From Caprimulgus europaeus (Eukaryota > Chordata > Aves > Caprimulgiformes > Caprimulgidae), in the NCBI GenBank assembly GCA_907165065.1, contig OU015528.1, positions 34,990,515 through 35,054,514 of the forward strand: 64,000 nucleotides of DNA, in the 5' to 3' direction. The translations under genes and the position numbers were made by a program. Below are positions 49,637 through 62,013 of this stretch, piece by piece. The notes under the pieces are model-generated. The model was not told the origin of the DNA, did no database searches, and saw only the letters and a program-made list of their open reading frames with translations. Numbering within the stretch: the stretch's first letter is position 1; every line of letters begins with the position of its first letter.

Positions 49637-52600
49637 AAATTCTGGTTAGCTTGATAATTGGATCAATTTTTCACTTATGGGTTGTCAATTGCTTGACATT
49701 TTAACGCATGAACAACAGATTTCAAAAGTATTTTAATTAGCACAGTAGGGCTCAAGCCTAACCTTAGTCTTCTAATTGCAGTGCTAAACCATGCCTGAAT
49801 ATCTATTTACTAAACAGAAGTTAATTAAAAGCATGGATCCATACTATATGCATAGCATTAAACTGAAAGCTGAAAGGGTACGCCATCTGCAGAAAAATGG
49901 AAATAAAGTGAGAATTAATTATATTTATAGGCTAATGAACTCCTTCCTCTCCCTGTACCACCTTGGCTGGTTTCATTGTAATCAAAACACAGACAAAAGA
50001 GCATGCCTTATTTTATATTTTGTTCTGGATGGACTTTTGAAAGAAATGAGCTTCTGAACAGAACCCGGGATGAAAGAGTAAGTTTAAGGTTACTTTTCCT
50101 CCAGTCATTCCTCTCAGTCATTTATTTGTTCCTGAAATTGTGTCAATGGTACTATTTGTAGAGCACTGTTAAACCAGAGCAGTTAAATGATCCATACTCA
50201 GAAAACTAAGGAACAAACCTTCAAAGTGATCAATTTAGCATACAGACTTATGGTGGCTTTACTGGCACAGCCAAGGAAGGCAGTAGGTTGCAACACAGAT
50301 AGGGAACAACAATCCACTATGAGGAGAGGTGTGACTTCTGTAAAGAAAGTTTGACACCAGAAGACTTACACCCTTGAAATTACCTCTCATCAAGAAAATC
50401 TGAACCTAGTTTCTTCAGGAAACAAAGGCTTGTTTTGTTTGGTTGCTTTTTTGTCTGTTGGACTGTAACTTTCTTCTTCTTGATTATTTTTGTACAAGCT
50501 GTCCACTCCCAGCCAAGAGGTAGACATCCCAAAGGGTATAGTCACACAAAGTGTAAGACTCCAGGGAGCTGGGAGTTTGGACAAACATATATGCATCCAA
50601 AGTTGCACTGGTAATTTAAGGTGTCTTTATTTAAATAGAAATATTCAGGCACGTGGCAGAATCTGTTTCAGCAGGAAGAGCAGGAATCCAGGAAGACCTC
50701 GTCATTACTGTAGTCATTAGGTCAGCTTGGCTGCTCATAAAATCATTGTCTTAGCACTCATCAAAGTATTAATTCTTGTTCTTATAGGCAGAAGAAGTAG
50801 CTCTGCTGTTAATCTTCAGTTCCCTATCAACAACTACATTGACACTTTATAGATATTTGGTTCCCGTAGTGCTCACAACTGTGAGGTAGTAAGAATGATA
50901 ATTAGGTGTGGTCCAAAGGTTAAGTGCTGGAAAGTTATAGATCAAACCAGCCTTTAAGAAGAAAGAGTGCTGGAAACAGTTAAATCAATTCTAATTGAGT
51001 TAATAGTCTCTTCAAATTACCTGAAAGGTAAACACACTCAGTGTCAGGTAGATGATTCACAGGAGTCAAAAAGTTTTGAACTTCACAGTCAATAGAGCTA
51101 GGAGTCATTCTCATGTTCTTAGCAGTTAAAATATGAGCTGGATTACTGATTAAATCCTAAACTTTCCCTCTGGGAAAACATACAGTGAAAGCACGTATGA
51201 GGAAAATAAAAGTTATATGAAGAGGAAAGAGGTATACAAAGAGGTATACGAGGAATATGAAGAGAAGAAAGACTGTGTTAATTTTGCTGATAAATCAGCT
51301 GTTATAAAACACCAAGGAATCATCTCTACTAACTCTGACAAACCAAGCTTCACTGGTTTTGCTATCTATAAACCAGTGTTTAATTCTCAGTGGTCTGAGC
51401 TTGAAGATGGAGTGGACTGATGAAGCCTTCTACTAGAAACCTGCATAAGAAGGTCATTTCTAGAATAAATTGTTCAAAATATCAGTGAACAACATCACAG
51501 GTATCACAGAAGTAGGAAAGAGAAGTAGGAGATGGCTAGAAGCAAGTTCACTTTAGTTTCTGGTATAAAGTTGCTTGAAGCAACATGAAAGTCTGTTTTG
51601 ATAACTAGCTGATGTTGGGTGAATGGATTGGAAAGACGTTGTTGGAATCACATCTCTTAGATTCACCTGCACAGAATTTTTATTTGCTTCACCTAAAGAC
51701 TTGAGTGTTCTAATACTAAAATATGCAATCTGATTTATCACACAACTAAAATAAAAAGCTGAGGCAGAGTTGCAGAGATTAACAACTGCAAATACTAGAA
51801 ACTGTGTTTTCCAGAGAAAATAACATTAAAGTAAAAGAAGTCAGATTTGTTCCATGTTGAATGCACACATTAAGAACTGGCTTTTGACATACTACCTCAT
51901 TTTAAGGAAAAAAACCTGAAAAGTGCATCAGTTTTAAGGCAGTTCACTAGATAATTACGACAGTAAATCATATAGCTGCGTTTGAGGTATTGCTTCTGAG
52001 CTACTGCAGTATAATTAAAAACCTGCTACAGGCCATTTAGTATAAAGAACTGCCTGTGATTTTATGAGTACAATGGAAAAGCATATTAATATATCGATAA
52101 GATAGCAGAACAGAACATGAAACTTTTCTACACTGAATATTTTTCAGAAAATAGTTACCATTTCTGTTTTTTACCCCAAACTTAGGAAACTTTTCACTGC
52201 TAGGAGGAAAAAAAAAAAAAAAATCTGTGAAGTTACAAATATGTTCTCAAGAAGACTTTTCTGGAGGCAAAGCCAACCTTAACTTACTCCAACCGTGTAC
52301 TAGGATAATAGTCTGCACCCAGGCAGCTGCCATGAAGCAGTGGTGAACAGTAACTTGTTTCTATGTCAAGTAGCAGGTTTAATTGCCAACACAGCTGACA
52401 TCCAATCCAGAGTTCATCTTCCAAAGAACAGAGATAGAGAGCTCATTTTTTTCACAGAATAATTTTGATGTACTTCTCTAAATCCCATTTAGTCCTGTGA
52501 GATGTACAGTCTATAAAACCCCTCCTTCCCAACAGCTCAGGTCCTTGTTTTCCAAGGAGCAATTCCCAGCTCCAGTGTGTTTCAGTCATCTAGCCATAGC

Positions 52601-55600
52601 TCATATTGCTGAGGAAACAGATAAATGGTAAGAAATAGCTGTGAAACATTCTGCAGAGCAAGAACCATGCAGGATAAAAAAAAGATAAAATTAAAGAGGT
52701 TAGGTTGTTCAGACTGTGGCTATCAATAGCTGAAATATTCAAGATGAAGAGCACCAAAATGGAGAAGTATAAAATCTTAAAGGAAAACACAGACTTGGGA
52801 GATGATGGCAACTTAGAAATGTTGAAGACAGGCTCAAGGAGGCAAGGATCTCCAAATCTTCCTCTCCTGACAGATGGCTGCCTTGCAGCAAGACTCTTTG
52901 ATAAGCATAATGATGCACTACATTACCTAAAACCACCTTTTTATGAAGAAAAAAAAGGACTCTTTAGATCATGCCTATCATTATTTAGATATTTTATTCT
53001 CTCAGAACAACTGAACATACATGCAATGCTGATAATTTTTACCTGATTTCTGCTGGTTTTCAGGTAGTCAGGCTCAAAATTCCAAGGATTCATGCACAAA
53101 TAGATGACCATGACTTAACCACGTAAGAGTTAAAGGAATTGCCCACATGCAACCACTTCTTGAAATACAAGTTATTTCACCCAGTTCGATGCACAAGGCA
53201 CAGCTGAATCAGCTTACATTTGCCTGGGGTTAAGAACTCCTTAAGTTAACATTTGCCAGGGCTCGGCTATCGTATTTCATATATTAAACAGCTGTGATCT
53301 CATGTCTTTCATCTCTAAAGTTAGGGTTATATAGAGGGAACTTGAACGGTGAACCAGAAAGGAATACATTTATAAATGGTATAGGCAGATTGTTATAGCT
53401 TTCACCTAATTCCAGCTTGTAGGCAGAGGCCTAGGAAAACATTACTGTGTGCTTCACTTAATCCTTATTCAATTTTCTCAGCCAACTGTGCATCTGTTTT
53501 GTTCATAGTGGAGAAGTATGAAGCAAACTTTATTTGTGATCCAAGATTTAAAACATGAGTTTGTATAAAGATTCATGTTTAAATTATTTCCCCAAACACC
53601 AATGTCATTAACAATCACTGCTTTTCTCTGATGTTACAGCTAATAATAATCACTGCTTCATGAAATAAGAGAAAAAAATATCTATCTGAATAATGGATTT
53701 TCGTTAGATATTTTACCTTTCCTTTTCCAGTATTTGTCTCAGGTACATCTTGTAAATCAGACAATGTGAAGAGGAGACTGCAAGACCTATTTGATAGATA
53801 CTGAAGGTTGTACTGAAGCAGAAGTACCTGATAGGATGTGGTGGTTGACTCCAGTTCTCCAGGAACCAGTTTACCCTTTTTTTGAAATGCAATTTTGAGG
53901 TACAGTAATGGATTCTCTCTGGATGTATAAGGAAAATCAAATGTAATGAAACTAAGACCGAATCTCTCACTGCTTTAGGGCCACATTGTCAACTCTGACA
54001 TTGACAATTACCTTCATCTTTCATGTTCTCCTTCTGTGGTGCATTATAGTGAGGTTTTTAGTCTTTCATTGCAAATGAAACATTTGTTAGAGAGCACTGG
54101 GAGGTGCTTTACAGCCCATGATGTGCCCTGGATTGGATGATCTATCTCCTTCCAGTTAATTATTTTTAACTGTGGGGGCTCCCCACAGATGACTAAGGTT
54201 ATCTGAGCCAATTTTATATTCTTCAGTGTCATCACTCTCTCCATGTTCTTTACGAGGAAGTTGAGACGTGTAATAGGCACAGCTTTCTAAGCTGGTTAGA
54301 TGCAGTATTTCATAATTATTACTATGTCAGCTCAAAGCAATGTTTCCTGCTTGGGTTTGCATTGCTATATTATGGCTGACATATGGCACATTCAAACAGA
54401 GCAATATGGTAACAGGCAAAACAGACATAAATGAAATAACAAAGTATCAAGAGATTCAAAATTATGTTAACTTTCTTCTTTGGAATGAAGGCTTCTGCTG
54501 AACTGAAATACATGAGTTACCTAGCAGAAATAAAGCCACGTTCATGCCATGAAATCCAAAGGACACAGCAGCTATGAAGAAGAAAGAAACCAGTGAATCC
54601 CACTTGTATGACATACAAGGATGAGGGAAAATATTCCCAGTAAATCCTCACTCCTTTTTTGCATGAAATGCAGTATTTCTTCCTGTTTACTGGGGAAACC
54701 CTGCACTTTCTGCTGCCTTACTAAGACCATCTATGTATTCTTGAAGTCATAAAGGTGCAGTCATTGATTTGCTTTTTGTGGTCCCAAGGAGAGGAGTATC
54801 CAAGATAGGGTGAGTCATACTTCCCATGGACAGAAAACACATCCTCACCACACAGATAATTCTAGTAACTTCATTTTGATCAGGTAAAGGCATTATTCAT
54901 GCACCTTTGTAGAAGAGCTGTATTTGCCTCTGTCTCCTAGATTAGGAGAACATGTAAACCAGGGGTTCATAAACATCTATAGGGCCAGTTTATGAATGAG
55001 ACTTAAGGGTGGAGGCCACACCATTATGAGAACTGCCAGCCTCAAGCCTAGCTCTCTTTCACCCTACCTCTACAGTTCTCTCAGGCTCCAGGGCAGTCAA
55101 CCTGGACATCTCTCCTAACCAATCCTCTCAAAAATCAGGAGTTCAGCCTAGCCCTAGCAGTGTCAGGCCCCTAAAACTGCTCTCTCCTGACATGACACTC
55201 CACTGCTGTGCTGGACAAGGGTATGGAAGGGATATTCCCAGACTGTGCCCACACATCCATAAACTTAGGTTCCCTTATTGCTCAAAACAGTAGGGGTAGC
55301 CTTATCCAAACCTTTCCTAGTCTCTGACTGGTGCTAACTCCTGACTGGTGCTCATGGACTGTCTTGGAGAGAAGCAGTTTTTCCAGGCCAAACTGTGCCA
55401 GGTTCTGTGCTAGAAGAAGAATTCCATGCATCATCCTGTGCTGTGACTAAGTTCTTTGCTCTCATACAGGTAAGTTTATTAGTATAGGTATAAGCTAAGG
55501 GAACATTTTCAGAAATAATTTAAAACTGTCAAATTTAGAAGCTGGTTTCACCAAAAAAAGCATTAGGACTTACTCTGAATTTTCTTAAATATGTACTTGT

Positions 55601-58600
55601 ATTTCTTAGCTACTCAAAGTTTTGAAAACCATACTTCAGTTCCCCAACTCCCATGTTTGCTGAATGTCCCAATGTCTCCTATATTCATATTCAAATTCTG
55701 TTTTTTAAAAAAATATTTTTGTTAATAAGACTTCAAGTGATCTTTATTGCAAAACTTCTCTTTAATTTCAACGGTTCACCCTAAATACTAGGTAATTACA
55801 AATAATAAAAATGCAAAATATTAAAAAGGAGAGGTTATTACTATAGCAAGTTTAACAAGAAGGTAAACTACAGTTTCAAAAAAAAGCAATTAATGAAATC
55901 TTTTATGTTCCATGTTGAATTATACCTGCAATTAAAAATACCCTTACATAACATTACAGGGAGCAAATAGTTTGCCCTGACAATACAAAATGAATAACAG
56001 CTTAATAAGAGTGTTTCCTCTACCAATACCAGCTTTGTAGGGGCTTGTTTTTTGCTTGTTTGTTTGTTTGTTGAGGGAGGAGGGAGGAGGGTGAGGGGGG
56101 GGAATTAAATAATTCTGTTATTAGACCAAAAACAAAGATCAAGAAAAAAAAAAGAGTGCAGCATTAAGACAACTGAGTGAATCAAAGCCTGCCTCTGCTC
56201 TCAGGGAGTCAGAGAGAACACTGGAAACAAACACATAACATTTGTTCTTTCCCTTTAGTTCTCACTTCATTATAGACAATGCATCCATCTCCTTTTTTAC
56301 TTTCTTACACAAGGAAGTATTGAAAGTCAGCTTCATAACTGGTTTGCCCCAGGAAATTTTTTGTCTGGGGGCTTTTCAATTAATTTGGTTAGAAATTATG
56401 GTCTCAGTATGTGTTTTGCAAGACAGCATAAAATAAACACATAAGTTCTCTGTCCCAGAGAGTTCACAGTCTAATTTAAGGATAGAGAGTAGAGGATCAT
56501 GGAGAAGAGAAGGGAAGATTAATTAAACTGGGATGAATAAGGTACTAAAGGTAAAGTTAGTTGTGATAGTGGCTAAAGAATTCCTGATTGCTTTCAACTC
56601 ATTTCAAATTAAAAAAAAAATAGATATACATGTGGCATTACCTGGGGGAGGTGTTACTTGAAACTCTCACAGCTGAATTTGATTTCCAACATGATTCAGC
56701 AGAATAAGTTTCTGATTAATTTCAGTAGATTGCTACAAGCTGTAAATACACCACACAGCCATGACTTTCTGTGGAAGCTGAGAAAAGGTGCTTAAGATTT
56801 GCACCATAGGCAGAGTTTCTCAACAAGTGTTCTCTCTTCCCTATCTTTGTTTTGTCTTGTATTTTTTTTCCCTTTTCTTTTTGTACTGCACTGTATATTC
56901 ATAGCTGTCTCACTTCTTCAGTTCCTTTGAGGACTGAGATGTCCAATAGTAAAAGGGCTTTCACCACTGAGTGCATTAAATTCTGAAAATATGAAGTAAT
57001 GTTGTAATAAACCATTTGATATTCTCATAATGGAAGGTTGGGGCCCAGAAATTATGGTGGGCTATACAGTGAAAAACCCGATTATCTTTTTCTATTTTTT
57101 TTTTTTTTTAAGGAGGAGTTTACACAGTTTTGCAATTTAATGAAGATAATGTGATTAATTTTGTTATGAAATTTTGGTTATGAACTGCTGCTCGGTTCAT
57201 TGCAGGTATTTACACTATAATATTATGGTGCATGCACACGCACACACAGCCTTATTGAGAATACAAAGTCAGGAACTCAATAACTATTAATGGAAGAATT
57301 TAAATTATCTGTGCATATATAATTGAGTCACATTATGTATGTAACAGAGAACAGTACTGTAGAGAAAAGAGAAAGATTCAGAACTGTATCTCTGTAGACT
57401 TTTTCCTTGTCTTGCTGTGCCTTCTGCCAACTCAATCTCTGTTTCACCACCCGGAAAAGAACATGAACGACTGAAGAGCCTTCTGGGGCTCTTTCATGTT
57501 TACATGTTCCTGGGAATTCTGCTTCATTTGCAGCATACAATGAAAGGTGCTCAGTCTATGAACACCGATTCAGAATTTGTTTTTACAGCCAGTTTTCAGT
57601 GAGCAGTCCCATGCTGTATTTTAATTCACTCCTTTCATGACACTCTCTGAGGACACAAATATTGATTTACTCATGGTTTTTGTGGGGCACTTTCCATTAT
57701 ATTATGTGAATGCTACACAAAAGAATTGTTTTCATGTTTTGTGAAATGATAGATTTTTTGCAAATTTTATGTTTTACAAATATCCTGAACAGGCAAACAT
57801 ATTAAGATTTTAAAAATATCCCTGGATTTTTTATTTCCATTTTGAAATATTGCTCACCTGCTCTCTTTCTTAGATATTTTGCATTACAGAAAGACTCAAA
57901 GTATGTCTGGCACCAAAAAGAAATTGTATAGTGCTCTCATGGTTATGGCCCCTTTTCCCTGTGAAGATGTTCATTGGGCTTAGGCATAACCCTTTTCACT
58001 CCTTTCCTGCAGTTCTAAGGTTATGCAGTCCCCATCTGCCAACTGTGATAAGATACAAAGAAGATTATTACAGACATTTGTTTGTTCCCTTCCATACTTA
58101 TATGATGATCCTCTTTTCTCTGGTGCACAGGAGGAATGATACTTTGGGCTTGGTGAAAAACAAGGCTGGGTTGATCAGACCTGCAGCCTTTTTCATAAAG
58201 AACTATTCTTCCCTATGGCTGAAGTGCATTGGGAGCTATGTATGCATCTGGGTCTTTTGTTTTTAATTTTAGGTGTGGCTTATTTTCTGATTCAAATTAT
58301 GGCCAGAATTTCCTAGAATGTGTGTCCTGGAGAAATTCACATAACAGAATGTTTTATTGAAATTCATTTATTTCAAGGGAGTAGAAATTCCACCATGTGA
58401 GACATCAAACCACCTTTTATTTCTTTCTATAACTTTGATTTACAGCTTTGAGCTAAATTTTTAAGACATGGATCTGTAATATTATCTTATAAAAATGAAC
58501 AGTGGAGCACAAAAAAAGAAATCTGTGCTCAGCAACTATCTGGAATCAGTAGGAACTGAAGGTACTGCCACCAAACTCAGACCATCAGGCCTTGGAAACT

Positions 58601-61003
58601 GAATTCTGTGCCCTTAAAATCGTTTGGAGCAACAGATGTTCTCAAAAGCAAATATATATTTCAATTCCATATCATAGATATTTCAACAAATATAAGAAAA
58701 AGTTCAAATATGTACACATGCAATTCCCCCTCTAGATATAAACTCTTCTCATCATTATTGTTCCCTTTGCAATTTGACATATGGTGCTGAAACAATAAGG
58801 AAAACCATTTATTATTATTAGCTAATCATACACCTGGGAGATTTCCAGGCACACGTAACCAGATAGTCAGCAGCACAGGGGTATGACAATTTTTCAGTTC
58901 TATGTAATCGTGTAATTTCTTTAAATTTTACTACTACAAAACCTCTCAATGTGAATAGAGCTGCCAGTTAATGTCACAATATTTCACTTGTGAGACTTGC
59001 AGAGACTTATGCACTTCTATGAAAACTTTAAAAGCTATTATAATTAGAAGCCTGATTCAGTCTAACATTCATAATCTGCATTTGACAGTCTCCCTGGAGT
59101 CATAGCATTTGTAGTGCCCCTTCCCAGCAGCAGAAGAACTAGAGCACTGGGCGTCAAGTGGCCAAGATTTATGTATTTCCCTAATTGACTAAAAAGTAGG
59201 AAGGAAAAGTGGGGAGTTAATTTGCATCCATGCCTAAGTTTTACTCTATTTTTCCAGTAACATTAAGGGAAATTTTACTGTCACTGAATATAAATGTTGA
59301 ATATTAAATTCTGTCATAAAATAGATCTGGAGTAGAAAAAAAAGGAAAAATGTTGTGATACTATTATATTTATAATTTTTAGAAATAGGTATACCTTATG
59401 CACTGTATAGTGCAAAGTCTTTTGCTTTTAGTTAATGATAGTTTATATTACTATTAGTGAAACTGAATGTAGAGATGAACGTAAAGAACACAAAGGGTAA
59501 GGTGCTACACAGAGCTTTATGTAGAACAGCAGGGGCAACTGAGGAACAGGGAGTGGCTGATACGGTTCCAGCTCAGCTAGAAACAATAGTGAGGACGAGC
59601 TAATATAGGTGACATTGGACACAAGACAGATAAAGCTGAACATCTCAGAACAGAAGATGAGGTTCATACATTTTAGGTTTAGGACTGAACTCTCAAGTGA
59701 AAGATGGTAAATGAGACTCTAGGGTCATGATAAATAAGGAATTATACCCTCAGTTTAATTCTGCAAATAAAGGCTTTGGATGCAGAAATACAGAAAATAT
59801 AAAGTAGGTTTGGATGATTTACTTCATCTCTGTGGGTGACACTAATGGGTTTATTACTGAATTTTTTTGTATATTCTAGCACTCACATTTAGAAAAAAGT
59901 TGGAAAGATGGATCTGATGTCTGGAAAGCATGCCCAACTGTACTTGAGAATATAACAAAAGTAGGCCCAGGAGACATTTAAGAAATATCTTTTGTATTGT
60001 CTACAGCTGTAAGAAGAGCTGATATTCATCAAGATGGCAGGAAAAGTGATTGGAAGCTGAAGCTAGACAATTTTGAGTAGAAATAAAAGGCTCATTTTTC
60101 AATAGAAGAGTACCAAAGCAGTGAACCTAGGGATACTTGAGCTCTCCATCTTTTGACATCTGCAGTCAGGAAGGAATATATTTCCAACATTTACTATGGC
60201 AAAAAAAGAAGTTCTGAGTTCATATAGGAGGTTCTCCAACCTGTACTTTGCATGAGAAAAAAGAGAATATAAATACAGAAGCTGAAACAGTAATAGAGAC
60301 CATTGAATCTTTAACTGATCCGAGGAGATTAGTTCCCAGAGTTTTATGTATTGCTAACAAGCATCTGGGCATCGCTGTGTCAAAAACCTGAAAGTTAATA
60401 CACAAGGCTTAATACTCTTGCACAAGCTTTTGGTATGTGAACCAACAGTTTATTTTCTTTTACTCAAACTGACAATTCAGGAAATATTTGAACTGGAAAT
60501 TTTTACTCCTACAGTTTGTCAGCCTGAAGTTCCATAGTGACTGGAAAGCCACGTGTATGTTTTCCAGTACTACATCTCTATGGATACGTCTTCAGGCAGG
60601 AGATATGTTCTGTGGACTGATGCACACAGAGAGTGTGATGTTCAGCTCCAGTAGCAAAGAGAGAATAGACTTTAGAGTTTCCAACATATACATCCTGCTC
60701 CTAGACCTATGTGGATCATAAAAGATGATAAGTTTTCCAGTAAATTTCTTTCTCAGGATTTTCTCAAATGGAGCAGATATCAATTTACCTCCATTTTTCT
60801 AACATAATGTAATAGAAGATATAAATCATAAAATTCTGTAAAATTTTATTAGATGTACAAGGTTCCAGCAAAAATATTGAGATATACTATCTTCCATATG
60901 AAAATTTCAACAGCTTGAGTTATTTTTCAAGAGAAGTAACTTTCCATAAAACAGAAATGAACTGGCAAAATCCCATTTGAAAATTAAGGTTTTGCATAAG
61001 GGG
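49637..61003. other. Long AT-rich non-coding stretch
   Basis: More than 11 kb without a supportable gene. Items seen are a 16-A run at about 52208-52223, a possible hAT terminus at 54962, a G-rich tract at 56075-56102, and an alternating purine-pyrimidine CA patch near 57232-57248. A 111-codon open segment at 57931-58266 has no recognisable domain. Confidence 0.5.
56075..56102 (+). repeat. G-quadruplex-type tract next to GTTT repeat
   Basis: Five or more G runs of at least three, spaced by one to four bases, directly follow a (GTTT)n stretch at about 56055-56073. It fits the canonical G-quadruplex pattern on the plus strand. Confidence 0.65.
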
Positions 61004-62013
61004 CATGGTGGTTTGACCCACAGTAGGACCATGCGGTCCTGCATTCACTCCCCTCCACACCCAGTAAGATGGGATGGGAGACACAACAAAGGGAGCACAG
61101 GATTAGAAATGAAGGACAGGGATGGCTCACTCACTGGTTATGGTCACAAGCAAAACAGACTCAATTTGGGGAAGAAAAATCAATTTAATTCATTGTCATT
61201 CATCTGAGAAGCACACTGAGACATAACAACCACATAATACAACACCTTCCCCCACCCCTGCCTTCTTCCTGGACTCAAATCACTTTGCTCCTGATTTCTC
61301 TATCTTTGCTCCCCTGGTGGCACAGTGGCATGAAATAGGGGTTACAGTCAGCTCACCACTGCTGCTTTTCCCAGCATGAAAGTCTAGGAACAAGATGTTC
61401 CAAAACAAGCTTCCCATGGAGTCACAGACATCTTCAGGCTCAGATCCCAGCTCTGGCATGGGGACATCCATGGGCTGCAGACTCACCCCCCACTGGAGGT
61501 TCACCCCTGCTTTGGCATCAAGCAACTCTGGAGTCTCAATTCCAGTCACACTTAACCTCAGGCTCAGCTTCTCTGCTCCCACATGGAGTCCTTGGTGGCC
61601 TACACATGGGTCTCTGCTCCACCTTTGAACTTCCACTGGCTGCAGTGACCTCATTTGCCTTCTCCTACTCCATGTGGTTGAGCTGGGTGTCTGAGGTTCT
61701 CTGTCCTTCCCCTCCTCCTTCTCCTTCCTCCTGGACACGAAGCTCTCTCTGTTTAGGCCAGAGGTCATCTATTGTTCAGGTCAATGGCCTCTCCTCCAGG
61801 TTCTCTCCACCTTCTTCTTTTCAGAACAGTCCTTTCCCTCACAAATATGGATTTGCAGAGGTATTTCTCTAGTGCTCATTGGCTCAGCCTGGGCTGGAGA
61901 ATCTCTGCCTTGGAGCCAGGGGAGCTTTCCAGTCTCATAAGGTGGCCCTTCCCCCACTACCAAAAAAAAACCCCAGCGCCCCACCCCTACCCCACACACA
62001 CAAACCCAACACA
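61004..62013 (-). mobile_element. Older solo LTR of the same family as the 30.9-kb LTR
   Basis: It shares the order of landmarks with the LTR at 30920-32069: a left edge ATGGTGGTTTGACC, then 'agcaaaacagactcaatttg', 'acaccttcccccacccctgc', a repetitive middle with degenerate CTCTGGCATGG-type units, 'cattggctcagcctgg', and a right edge AAACCCAACACA. Orientation is therefore also minus. Substitutions and small deletions are many more than in the other copy, and its polyadenylation hexamer region has decayed to AATTAAA. The flanks share GGGG (61000-61003 and 62014-62017), a possible eroded target duplication. No internal retroviral genes adjoin. The open frames inside are by-products of LTR composition. 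Confidence 0.87.

Noticed and set aside
49501..49704. Lys/Glu/Arg-rich open frame and its Phe/Ser-rich opposite-strand frame
   Set aside because: Both are translations of the homopurine tract.
57931..58266. 111-codon plus-strand open segment
   Set aside because: No domain, signal or known family was recognised, and no splice context supports it; length is within chance for a 64-kb AT-rich window.
61280..61872. A 162-codon minus-strand frame and plus-strand frames
   Set aside because: They lie inside the older LTR copy and reflect its GC-rich repeats.
30920..62013. The two similar LTRs as the ends of one 31-kb provirus
   Set aside because: They differ strongly in divergence, have different flanking duplications, and the DNA between them has no retroviral genes but does contain independent CR1 and LTR insertions.
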